Shown: positions 15,159 through 22,772 of the stretch, piece by piece
Layout of the letters: the number at the start of each line of letters is the position of its first letter
How positions within the stretch are numbered: the first letter of the stretch is position 1
Source of the DNA: Vibrio sp. J1-1
Lineage (GTDB): Bacteria; Pseudomonadota; Gammaproteobacteria; Enterobacterales; Vibrionaceae
NCBI RefSeq assembly: GCF_021728395.1
Contig: NZ_JAKKCM010000008.1
Span: forward strand, 149,914-213,913
DNA: 64,000 nucleotides
Reading direction: 5' to 3'
The notes under the pieces: model-generated
The model's database searches: none
What the model was told of the DNA's origin: nothing
The model's input: the letters and a program-made list of their open reading frames with translations, nothing else
Position numbers and translations under genes: made by a program

Positions 15159-15470
15159 CTAAGCGCTCTTTTTGCCTTTGGAGGTTTTAAAGCCTTGGTG
15201 AGGAAAGACATTGCGAATTCTTTGCTGGGTCTTCTTCGGTACGTCTTTAGAAAAAACCAATCGCATACCTGTGCGCTGATTATAAACTTTCATCTCACCG
15301 GTGAACGGATTATGTTCACTGATGTCTTCTAAGTTGTGTTTAAAAGACGGGGGAATATGGCCTTTCACTTTACTGATACGCCCTTCGTCAAACGAAACCT
15401 TGAGTACCGGTCGATCAACCGCAATCAGCCAAAAGATAACAACAGCAGCAATCAATATTACGTATAACAT
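15159..15470 (-). CDS. DUF3634 family membrane protein
   Basis: A 103-residue protein: an N-terminal helix (MLYVILIAAVVIFWLIAV), then a basic domain including KVKGHIPPSFKHNLEDISEH and QQRIRNVFPHQGFK. These match the uncharacterised DUF3634 family of Vibrio and relatives, recognised from memory. It lies 10 bp after matP on the same strand and is probably cotranscribed with it. It marks the start of the conserved core to the right of the accessory tract. Function is unknown. The C-terminus is Lys-rich. Confidence 0.75.
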   Translation of the reverse strand: MLYVILIAAVVIFWLIAVDRPVLKVSFDEGRISKVKGHIPPSFKHNLEDISEHNPFTGEMKVYNQRTGMRLVFSKDVPKKTQQRIRNVFPHQGFKTSKGKKSA

Positions 15471-15480
15471 TTAATACTCC

Positions 15481-15930
15481 TTAACTGGATAGCAGCTTAC
15501 TCAAATCTTCTTTAATTGAAGTTACCTTCTGACTTGCCTTTTCACTTCTTGATGCTTCGGAAAGTAGATATTCGATTGCATCAGATAACGTACAGCCTAG
15601 TTCGTTCGCTCGACTGGACAGCTTTTCCCAAACCCGGTAATCCAAATCGATGGACTTCTTCTTAGTATGAACTTGTTCAGCATTGAAATGGCGTTTGCGT
15701 TTTGCACGTATCGCTTGCTTGAGTTTGTTCTCAAGCTCTTCTGACATGTGGATATCAATCCATGTCAGTACTTGTGTAGGTTCGTGCTCAATGCGTCTTA
15801 GCTCGGCGACTGCGGCATCTGCTTCACTGGAGTCAATGTGGCGCGTTATCGCCTCTCCATCCTTCCACTTCTTGATCAGATAGTTCCACTTCCACCCACA
15901 TTCCAAATTTTCAAGTTGCTGATATTTCAT
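15481..15930 (-). CDS. matP: Macrodomain Ter protein MatP
   Basis: 149 residues, closely collinear with E. coli MatP (150 aa): MKYQQLENLECGWKWNYL at the N-terminus, RAKRKRHFNAE in the middle and the ribbon-helix-helix KKSIDLDYRVWEKLSSRA near ~91-108. MatP binds matS sites (GTGACRNYGTCAC), condenses the terminus region and interacts with ZapB to keep sister termini together at midcell. The frame stays open 181 codons upstream, but family length and the conserved MKYQQ start fix ATG 15928-15930. It is divergent from the Lon-like protease gene. Two matS motifs occur in this window (50378, 53058), and zapC and dif are also nearby. Confidence 0.97.
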   Translation of the reverse strand: MKYQQLENLECGWKWNYLIKKWKDGEAITRHIDSSEADAAVAELRRIEHEPTQVLTWIDIHMSEELENKLKQAIRAKRKRHFNAEQVHTKKKSIDLDYRVWEKLSSRANELGCTLSDAIEYLLSEASRSEKASQKVTSIKEDLSKLLSS

Positions 15931-16141
15931 CCTTTCCGACCCATAATTCTCACCTAGTGACAGCGTAACCCAGTTATTTAAGATCAGCAAACAAATCTCT
16001 AAGAAGTATCGATGCTGATCACTCATTTGTCTAAGTTTTACGCAAGCTAAACCCCTCTGTGCTGTGATTGTAGAAATTGGGACTAGGGAGTTATTAGCGG
16101 TTTCGCTATAATGGCGCCAAATTAAATGATGATGAATTTTA

Positions 16142-17782
16142 ATGAACCGACTTAACTGGCAAGACGTTACGCCTTCGTTCGATGAATACGAAGCATTATT
16201 GAAGTCCGCTTCGACATTACCAAAGAAGACATTTGTTGATCTACAACCTCGAATGTCAGCCACAATCTCTCGCTTCACAAACATTGGTGGCCTTACCCGT
16301 ATCCTACTGATTAATTGCGTTGATAATTCAATATACCGTGGCTTTATCAGTAAAGCGGTCGAACATAGTGCTTCTTCGCCAGTGGTTACAACTGAATCGC
16401 TCGACGCGAAACATTTATTTGATCGATACAGTATCTCTGAGAATGGTGATGTCACATTAGAACAGGGACTCATTGCTAAAGCGGATGGCGGTTACCTGAT
16501 GGTTCCTGCCAATTTGATTCTGGCAAACCCTGGTTACTGGCCAAGTATTAAAGCGGCATTTCAAAAGCAACCATTTGTACCAATGAACATGAGCCCTACG
16601 CGCGTTGCGGTGTCTACCGTTACATCCAACACGTATGACGTAAAGCTCATTGTAACGGGTGACAGAAGCCAGTTAGCAGAACTTGAATATGTCGATGAGG
16701 ATTTCTCGTCAGGCCTTTGTATGTATACCGAGGTTGAGGAAGACATCCACTTATCTCAGGACAATTTATCTTCGTACTTAGGTTTTGTGAATTGGGTGTG
16801 TACGGAGTACAACCTGCCAAGTTTAGATACAGACGCCTATAGAAGACTTATGCTCGCTGGTATGCGTGAAATGGAAGACCAGCATTATCTTCCCCTTGGA
16901 GTAATGTGGCATTGCCAGCTTTTAACCCTTGCCAGCCAATACCGTGATACTGATGTGATTGACTTCAAGGCGATAGACCTCGCGATTGATGACAAATACT
17001 ATCGTGAATCTTATCTACCACAACGCGCTGTGTACGACATACTTGATGGTCAGGTGATCATTGAAACAACCGGTGAGCAAGTTGGACAGATAAATGGCTT
17101 AACGGTCATTGATATGTCTGGTCACCCGGTCTCTTATGGCGAGCCTGCACGTATTTCCTGTGTGATTCACTTTGGTGACGGTGATGTGTCAGACGTTGAG
17201 CGTAAAGCTGAACTCGGTGGCAACTTGCACGCCAAAGGCATGATGATCATGCAGGCGTTTCTGAGCTCGGCGCTAAATCTTGATGAGCCGTTACCCTACG
17301 CTGCTTCAATTGTGTTTGAGCAGTCTTACAGTGAAGTCGATGGTGACAGCGCCTCGCTGGCTGAATTGTGCTGTTTGGTAAGTGCATTGTCTGGATGTGC
17401 CGTGGATCAACAGATCGCCGTCACGGGGGCCGTAGACCAATTTGGTCGAGTTCAAGCCGTTGGTGGTCTCAATGAAAAAATCGAAGGCTTCTATCAGGTT
17501 TGTAAGCATCAAGGCTTTACCGGGCATCAGGGTGTGATTCTACCTAAGACTAACCTTAAGCACTTAGCCTTACATAAAAGCGTCATAGAAAGCATTCAGA
17601 ATGGAGAGTTCAACATTTGGTCTGTATCTACTGTCGATGAAGCCATTCCTATCTTAATGGGTAAACCATTCCGTGGCGAAGAAGACAGCATTATTGGAAA
17701 AATTGCTGAACGTATTGAAAACTTTGAAAGACATGAACACACGGATGGATTTGTGCAGCGTATCAAAAACTGGTTTGTTTAG
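16142..17782 (+). CDS. Lon-like S16 protease (LonH/YcbZ type)
   Basis: A 546-residue Lon-related protease. The C-terminal proteolytic domain has the Ser-Lys dyad: Ser403 in VDGDSASLAE and Lys446 in GGLNEKIEGF. Preceding strands (VTGAVDQFGRVQAVGG) are typical of S16 peptidases. The N-terminal ~300 residues correspond to an AAA region but I see no Walker A loop (GxxGxGKS), so ATP binding is probably lost, as in the E. coli YcbZ group. It lies divergent to matP and 70 bp before fabA, the same order as in enterobacteria. Cytoplasmic. Substrates are unknown. Confidence 0.88.
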   Translation: MNRLNWQDVTPSFDEYEALLKSASTLPKKTFVDLQPRMSATISRFTNIGGLTRILLINCVDNSIYRGFISKAVEHSASSPVVTTESLDAKHLFDRYSISENGDVTLEQGLIAKADGGYLMVPANLILANPGYWPSIKAAFQKQPFVPMNMSPTRVAVSTVTSNTYDVKLIVTGDRSQLAELEYVDEDFSSGLCMYTEVEEDIHLSQDNLSSYLGFVNWVCTEYNLPSLDTDAYRRLMLAGMREMEDQHYLPLGVMWHCQLLTLASQYRDTDVIDFKAIDLAIDDKYYRESYLPQRAVYDILDGQVIIETTGEQVGQINGLTVIDMSGHPVSYGEPARISCVIHFGDGDVSDVERKAELGGNLHAKGMMIMQAFLSSALNLDEPLPYAASIVFEQSYSEVDGDSASLAELCCLVSALSGCAVDQQIAVTGAVDQFGRVQAVGGLNEKIEGFYQVCKHQGFTGHQGVILPKTNLKHLALHKSVIESIQNGEFNIWSVSTVDEAIPILMGKPFRGEEDSIIGKIAERIENFERHEHTDGFVQRIKNWFV

Positions 17783-17799
17783 TACTGATCGGAGTTGTT
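17783..17799 (+). promoter_or_regulatory. Putative FadR activator site of fabA
   Basis: TACTGATCGGAGTTGTT matches the FadR consensus AACTGGTCNGACNTGTT (from memory) at 14 of 17 positions. It sits upstream of fabA and directly beside a FabR-like palindrome, the same pair known at E. coli fabA and fabB. FadR activates fabA when long-chain acyl-CoA is low. Confidence 0.6.
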
Positions 17800-17800
17800 T

Positions 17801-17818
17801 AGCGTACACGTGTTCACT
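17801..17818 (+). promoter_or_regulatory. Putative FabR operator of fabA
   Basis: The imperfect palindrome AGCGTACACGTGTTCACT closely resembles the E. coli FabR operator core (AGCGTACA...TGTTCGCT, from memory). It starts 2 bp after the FadR-like box and 35 bp before the fabA start. FabR represses unsaturated fatty acid synthesis genes according to the acyl-ACP/CoA pool. Confidence 0.7.
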
Positions 17819-17852
17819 AAGATGCATCTGTCAAAAATTGGAGTGATTGATA

Positions 17853-18371
17853 ATGCAAAACAAACGTGATTCTTATAATCGTGATGATCTTCTAGCTTCG
17901 AGCCAAGGTGAGCTTTTCGGCCTAGGTCGCCCACAACTACCTGCGCCAAACATGCTTATGATGGATCGTATTACCAAAATGTCAGAAACAGAAGGTGACT
18001 TTGGTAAAGGCTTAATTCTAGCGGAATTGGATATTACTCCAGATCTTTGGTTCTTTGATTGCCACTTCCCAGGTGACCCGGTAATGCCAGGTTGTCTTGG
18101 CCTAGATGCTATGTGGCAGCTTGTTGGCTTCTACCTAGGCTGGATTGGCGGTGAAGGTAAAGGCCGTGCTCTGGGTGTAGGTGAAGTGAAATTCACAGGT
18201 CAGATCCTGCCAACAGCGAAAAAAGTAACCTACGAAATCCACATGAAACGCGTCGTAAACCGTAAGCTTGTTATGGGTCTAGCGGATGGCCGTGTATTAG
18301 TAGACGGTAAAGAAATCTACGTAGCGAAAGATCTTAAAGTTGGTTTGTTCCAGGACACTTCTAGCTTCTAA
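17853..18371 (+). CDS. fabA: Beta-hydroxydecanoyl-ACP dehydratase/isomerase FabA
   Basis: 172 residues, collinear with E. coli FabA. It dehydrates 3-hydroxydecanoyl-ACP and isomerises trans-2- to cis-3-decenoyl-ACP, the first committed step to unsaturated fatty acids. The hot-dog active site is His71 ([11 protein letters not shown]) with Asp85 (GCLGLDAMW); [18 protein letters not shown] is diagnostic. ATG 17853 (MQNKRDSY) is chosen over a TTG two codons upstream from family alignment and GGAG spacing. FadR- and FabR-like sites precede it, and an intrinsic terminator follows directly. Confidence 0.98.
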   Translation: MQNKRDSYNRDDLLASSQGELFGLGRPQLPAPNMLMMDRITKMSETEGDFGKGLILAELDITPDLWFFDCHFPGDPVMPGCLGLDAMWQLVGFYLGWIGGEGKGRALGVGEVKFTGQILPTAKKVTYEIHMKRVVNRKLVMGLADGRVLVDGKEIYVAKDLKVGLFQDTSSF

Positions 18372-18394
18372 GTAGAGAATTTCTGCAATTTCTT

Positions 18395-18419
18395 AAAGGC
18401 TCCGATTGGAGCCTTTTTT
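18395..18419 (+). terminator. fabA terminator
   Basis: Stem GGCTCC/GGAGCC (18398-18413) around GATT, followed by six T, 24 bp after the fabA stop. Confidence 0.9.
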
Positions 18420-18483
18420 GTATCCCAAGTTTGTTGTACTTCGCGATACCAATTTCTGTCATTCTCTCATGCTCAGAATGCAG

Positions 18484-18503
18484 AAAAGGCTCTTTAAAGA
18501 GCC
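18484..18503 (-). terminator. rmf terminator
   Basis: The perfect palindrome GGCTCTTTAAAGAGCC (18488-18503) with four T on the minus strand, 30 bp past the rmf stop. Confidence 0.75.
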
Positions 18504-18533
18504 CTTTCAAATCCTTCTAGTTGTATGTGGGAG

Positions 18534-18707
18534 TTATTTATAGAGACCAGAGTTTTTTTCGTCTCTGGCATCACGCCAACCACCTAACCAATACGACCGA
18601 GCATCAACTTGTTGATATGGGCAAGCCTCTTGGGACCTTCCATTCAACCCAGCTTTATAGCCTTGAGATTGAGCTCGTTCTAGGCGATCACGCTTTTGTC
18701 TCTTCAT
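18534..18707 (-). CDS. rmf: Ribosome modulation factor
   Basis: 57 residues matching E. coli RMF (55 aa) from the first residues on: MKRQKRDRLERAQSQGYKAG, then CPYQ and YWLGGWRDA. RMF binds the 30S subunit in stationary phase and dimerises 70S ribosomes into inactive 100S particles. The frame opens eight codons further upstream, but MKRQKRD is the conserved start. It sits between convergent fabA and a DUF3466 gene; fabA-rmf adjacency is conserved. In E. coli rmf is controlled by ppGpp and growth phase. No operator was identified here. Confidence 0.96.
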   Translation of the reverse strand: MKRQKRDRLERAQSQGYKAGLNGRSQEACPYQQVDARSYWLGGWRDARDEKNSGLYK

Positions 18708-18824
18708 AGTTAATTCCTCATACAGATCCATTTGAAAAATTGCTTCTGTTTTTGTGAAACTTTAATGGAGTTTTTATGACTCCAACTACAAGAATCGATC
18801 AACTTTGAAAATTTCTCAAGACAT

Positions 18825-18861
18825 AAAAAAAGCACAGACTCAAATTTGTGAGTCTGTGCTT
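18825..18861 (-). terminator. Terminator of the DUF3466 gene
   Basis: A 13-bp stem (18830-18842 with 18849-18861) with seven T on the minus strand, 18 bp past the stop at 18879. The plus strand also has a T-rich tail further on. Confidence 0.9.
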
Positions 18862-18878
18862 GTATTAAAATTTTTTAA

Positions 18879-20609
18879 CTATTTTCTACGGAACCCAAAT
18901 AAGCCAAGCATGGTCAAAGTTAACCAACCAAGGCCGGCACCTTCACGTGTCGCACTTTCTTCTTCCACGTTTCGAGAAACAATATCATCCTGCGTTTGAT
19001 CAGGAATAGGCATTAATTTAACCGCGACAACCTCTTCTGTAACATCACAAGATGCGTTGTGCGCTGTAGAATTATAGCCACCGGAACACTTCAATGCAGT
19101 ACCCGAAACCACGCCTGCATCATTGATGTCTGTTGCATCAATGATACGGAACTCGTTGTTCGCGTCAGAGTATTCACCACCGTTAGTCAGCGTATCCAAG
19201 AGCCAAGCCTGACCACCAAATAATGATTCAGCACGCTCGCTTGCTGTACCGTCTGCATGATACGGGTAAATAAATCCGCGCTTACGGCGTGGCTTACCAT
19301 CATCCTCACGTGTAGTGTCAGCATCTATTTGACCAACAATTTCATTGTAAGCGTTGATGCCACCCATTTTACCGCCAGCACCATTAAAGAAGATGCCAGA
19401 AGTTAGGTATACAGCACTCAAGGAGTCAGAACGAACATCTGGAACGATAAACAAACGATTTGGATATGCTCCGGCTGTTGGGATGCTGCGTTTTGCCTCA
19501 CCAATACCAACAAAGTTTGAGTTAACCGCTGTCAGACGCGAGTTCGAATGAATGGTATCACCATCTTCTCGCTGACGTGCGCCACTGACCACTTTATTCG
19601 ACCATGTGACGTTTTCTATCGACGTTGCAGACTCTAACGTACCAACAAATACCGTCGCATTCATGTAGTTGTTGTCAGAATACGTGTTGTAACCCACACC
19701 ATATACGGTCGTGTCATCAACGATAAAGTCACGCATGCTGCCTTGAGCCAGTCGATTATTGTCGCTTGAAGTATTACTTGGCCACGATAGCTCAGAGACG
19801 TTACCTTTCTGATCCCAGATAGCAGCTTTAGAGGTATGGTGCGTACCATTATTATTGCTTGCTGTGCGCGATACACTGCCCGATGTGAACACACCGTCTG
19901 TTTTCCATGCGTGGCTTTCTACAACAGCAGCCTGATCTTCTTCTGTAATGATGTTAGGAACAATGGGAGCAACAACCGTGTTGCGCGTTTCTAACGCAGA
20001 TGGATCATCTGTACTAACTACGCTTTGGTTGCCAACCGCTTGACCACCTGATGTTAAGCTATTGATAACATTGTTATACTCGTTTTCATAAGCAGAGCTG
20101 TCACCTTCCACAAATACCAGTGCATTCGAGGTAAAGTCTTTGTAGCGTTCGTTCTGCCAAGGCACAATGTTTACCGCAGACCATGTCTCGCAGGTGTTGT
20201 AGCCAAGGTTGTAATAACAGTAAGTTTCAAAATCATCGCGATCGTCAACGTAAGCAAATCGAGAGTCCACTCCAAATGGCACTTCTTCACGATAGCTAAT
20301 ACCGTCTACTGCCTGACCTGCCGATAAAGGCGTTGTACGAGTCTCAACGGCCAGCTTAAATTGCTCAGCAGTACAACTCGCGGTAGCGTCAAAGCAGCCT
20401 TTTGCGAATGGCACTGGTTCTACTGCATTTGGGTCAACATAAACGTCACCCTGCTGAATCGCGACACCATAAGCCGTTTCATAATCGACGATGTCACCAT
20501 TTACCTCAGGTGAAACTTCGATAACTTGATACAATGCAGCGTTTGCACTCATTGATGAACCTACCATCATCGCGATGGCAGTTAGTTTGAATTTGTGACT
20601 ACAATTCAT
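18879..20609 (-). CDS. DUF3466 family exported protein with GlyGly-CTERM-like tail
   Basis: A 576-residue secreted protein. The signal peptide is MNCSHKFKLTAIAMMVGSSMSANA. The middle consists of repeated short beta units with INxxGxVVGxA-like phrases (INAYNEIVGQIDAD, INDAGVVSGTALKC). The C-terminus ends GAGLGWLTLTMLGLFGFRRK, which is a small-residue motif, a hydrophobic helix and a basic end, the layout of GlyGly-CTERM substrates processed by rhombosortase. DUF3466 assignment is from memory of the Vibrio family. It is therefore probably surface-anchored. Role unknown. It starts 7 bp after the uup stop on the same strand. Confidence 0.75.
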   Translation of the reverse strand: MNCSHKFKLTAIAMMVGSSMSANAALYQVIEVSPEVNGDIVDYETAYGVAIQQGDVYVDPNAVEPVPFAKGCFDATASCTAEQFKLAVETRTTPLSAGQAVDGISYREEVPFGVDSRFAYVDDRDDFETYCYYNLGYNTCETWSAVNIVPWQNERYKDFTSNALVFVEGDSSAYENEYNNVINSLTSGGQAVGNQSVVSTDDPSALETRNTVVAPIVPNIITEEDQAAVVESHAWKTDGVFTSGSVSRTASNNNGTHHTSKAAIWDQKGNVSELSWPSNTSSDNNRLAQGSMRDFIVDDTTVYGVGYNTYSDNNYMNATVFVGTLESATSIENVTWSNKVVSGARQREDGDTIHSNSRLTAVNSNFVGIGEAKRSIPTAGAYPNRLFIVPDVRSDSLSAVYLTSGIFFNGAGGKMGGINAYNEIVGQIDADTTREDDGKPRRKRGFIYPYHADGTASERAESLFGGQAWLLDTLTNGGEYSDANNEFRIIDATDINDAGVVSGTALKCSGGYNSTAHNASCDVTEEVVAVKLMPIPDQTQDDIVSRNVEEESATREGAGLGWLTLTMLGLFGFRRK

Positions 20610-20616
20610 TGAATTC

Positions 20617-22536
20617 TTAACTATCCTGTTGCATTGCTTCGAGTTCTTCCCATCTCTCGAATGCGATTTCCAACTCCTGCTCGAGAGCAGTAAGCTGTTC
20701 CAATACCGGTTGAGTTTGCTCTACAGATTTAGTGAAAAATTCTGGATCATTCACTTGTTCTTGCAACGTCTCAATATCCGACTCTAATTGTTCTAGTTTA
20801 GCTGGAAGAGCTTCTAGTTCTCTTTGCAGCTTATATGATAATTTCTTCGAGTTGTTCTTAGGCTGAGGTGTTTTGGGAGTTTCCTCAACCACTTTTTCTT
20901 TACTCGCTGCTTTTTCAGCCGACTGACGAGCGACCAGTACCTGCTCACGTTGCTGTCTCGCATCGTGATAACCACCAACAAATTCTTCAATGACTCCATT
21001 TCCTTCGAAGATCCAACTTGTTGTCACCGTATTATCAACAAACTCACGGTCGTGGCTTACTAACAGTAGCGTACCCTGATAGTTGGCAAGCATTTCTTCT
21101 AAAAGTTCCAACGTTTCGATATCCAAATCGTTGGTTGGTTCGTCAAGAATAAGTAAGTTGTTTGGTTTCAGCAAGATACGAGCTAATAATAGACGATTTT
21201 TTTCACCGCCGGAAAGCGCTTTGACTGGTGTCCTTGCTCGTTTTGGTGCAAATAAGAAATCTTGCAGGTAACTCAGAGCATGACGTTGACGACCGCCTAC
21301 CATCACTTCTTGCTTACCGTCTGCTAGGTTATCAATGACCGTTTTCTCGGGATCGAGAATTTCACGATATTGGTCGAAGTACGCGACTTCGAGTTTAGTA
21401 CCACAATGTAAACGACCAGACTGTGCTTCTAACTGACCTAAAAGCAACTTGAGTACCGTACTCTTACCGCAGCCGTTTGGTCCAATTAACGCAATTCGAT
21501 CACCGCGCATAATATTGAAGCTAAAGTTATCAACGATTTTTTTGCCTTCATAAGCAAATGATACGTTTTCAGCTTCAAAGACGATTTTACCGGAGCGAGA
21601 AGCATCATCGATGTTCAGGTTAACTTTACCCTGCACATCACGACGCTCATAGCGCTCTTCACGGAGTTTTTTAAGTGCGCGTACACGGCCTTCGTTACGA
21701 GTACGACGTGCTTTTATTCCCTGACGAATCCATACTTCTTCTTGAGCAAGTTTCTTGTCGAATTCTGCGTTCTGCATCTCTTCAACACGAAGCATCTCTT
21801 CTTTTTCTGTCAGGTAGCTTTCGTAATCACCCGGAAATGAAGCAAGCTGACCACGATCCAGATCCACTATGCGTGTTGCCATCGACTTAATGAAAGCACG
21901 GTCGTGAGAAATAAAGATGATTGAACCTTTAAAGTCTTTCAGGAAGTTCTCTAGCCACTCGATCGTCGTCACATCAAGGTGGTTAGTTGGTTCGTCCAGA
22001 AGCAGTACATCAGGATCACACACAAGCGCACGAGCCAGTGCTGCTTTACGTTGCCAACCACCGGATAAATCCGTAAGTTTTGTTTCTGGGCTCAGTTTCA
22101 GTGCGGTTAAAACATTGTTGACGCGATCATCAAAACGCCAAGCGTTAGAATGATCAAGTTGCTCCTGAACCTTTGATAAGCGATTAATGTTCTTTTCACT
22201 TGGGTCTTGAGCGACCAGATCAAGAAGATCGTGATAGATCTTCAATTGTTCGCCTACTTCTGCTAAGCCACCCGATACGTATTCGTAAACGGTGCCTTCT
22301 TGGTTGCGTGGTGGATCTTGCTCCAAACGAGAGACAACGACGTCTTGAGTAACTTGGATTTTTCCGTCATCCAGTACAATGTCCCCAGCAAGCACTTTCA
22401 TCAACGTGGATTTACCGGCACCATTTCTCCCTACTAAACACACACGCTCGTTTTCTTGTAAGGCAAACTCTGCATGGTCGAGTAACGGATGATCGCCAAA
22501 TGCCAACTGTGCATTATGAATGGTAAGTAATGCCAT
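20617..22536 (-). CDS. uup: ABC-F ATPase Uup
   Basis: 639 residues with two ATP-binding cassettes and no membrane domain. Walker A loops are GRNGAGKST and GPNGCGKST; signatures are LSGGWQRKAALA and LSGGEKNRLLLA; Walker B segments end LLLDEPTNHLD and LILDEPTNDLD. A C-terminal coiled coil (~565-635) is the DNA-binding arm of Uup. ABC-F proteins act on ribosomes. Uup affects transposon precise excision and ribosome rescue or assembly. ATG 22536 (MALLTIHNA) is chosen over an upstream start because E. coli Uup is 635 aa. It overlaps the glutaredoxin-like gene by 23 bp. Confidence 0.95.
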   Translation of the reverse strand: MALLTIHNAQLAFGDHPLLDHAEFALQENERVCLVGRNGAGKSTLMKVLAGDIVLDDGKIQVTQDVVVSRLEQDPPRNQEGTVYEYVSGGLAEVGEQLKIYHDLLDLVAQDPSEKNINRLSKVQEQLDHSNAWRFDDRVNNVLTALKLSPETKLTDLSGGWQRKAALARALVCDPDVLLLDEPTNHLDVTTIEWLENFLKDFKGSIIFISHDRAFIKSMATRIVDLDRGQLASFPGDYESYLTEKEEMLRVEEMQNAEFDKKLAQEEVWIRQGIKARRTRNEGRVRALKKLREERYERRDVQGKVNLNIDDASRSGKIVFEAENVSFAYEGKKIVDNFSFNIMRGDRIALIGPNGCGKSTVLKLLLGQLEAQSGRLHCGTKLEVAYFDQYREILDPEKTVIDNLADGKQEVMVGGRQRHALSYLQDFLFAPKRARTPVKALSGGEKNRLLLARILLKPNNLLILDEPTNDLDIETLELLEEMLANYQGTLLLVSHDREFVDNTVTTSWIFEGNGVIEEFVGGYHDARQQREQVLVARQSAEKAASKEKVVEETPKTPQPKNNSKKLSYKLQRELEALPAKLEQLESDIETLQEQVNDPEFFTKSVEQTQPVLEQLTALEQELEIAFERWEELEAMQQDS

Positions 22537-22756
22537 TATTTTCCAACCAATTTGTAAGTTGCTCTGAGTCAAACGGCCAGTTCAGCTCAGAATCTTGATA
22601 TTTTAGTACGGGTATCGTGACGCCGTAACGAGAAAATAGTTCATCATCGAACGCAATGTCGACGATATCAGTCTGATCTGCCAGACCGGCCTGACTTATC
22701 AGAGAAAATGCCATCTCACAGAGATGGCAGCCCTCCGTGCTATACAATGTCAGCAC
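22514..22756 (-). CDS. Glutaredoxin-like thiol protein
   Basis: 80 residues forming a minimal thioredoxin fold: strand MLTLYSTEGCHLCEMA with the CxxC pair Cys10-Cys13, cis-Pro segment VTIPVLKY, and a C-terminal helix. It belongs to the DUF836/glutaredoxin-like group commonly found between rlmL and uup in gammaproteobacteria. It lies 16 bp after rlmL and overlaps the uup start by 23 bp, so rlmL, this gene and uup probably form one transcript. Its redox partner is unknown. Confidence 0.85.
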   Translation of the reverse strand: MLTLYSTEGCHLCEMAFSLISQAGLADQTDIVDIAFDDELFSRYGVTIPVLKYQDSELNWPFDSEQLTNWLENNGITYHS

Positions 22757-22772
22757 ATCAAAATCCTTTTGT

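Noticed and set aside
15931-16473. Upstream extension of the matP frame (181 extra codons)
   Set aside because: Conserved MatP length and the MKYQQ start exclude it. The extension overlaps the divergent promoter region and the Lon-like gene.
22617-22629. matS-like site GTGACGCCGTAAC
   Set aside because: One mismatch in a conserved half-site position; listed only as a near match.
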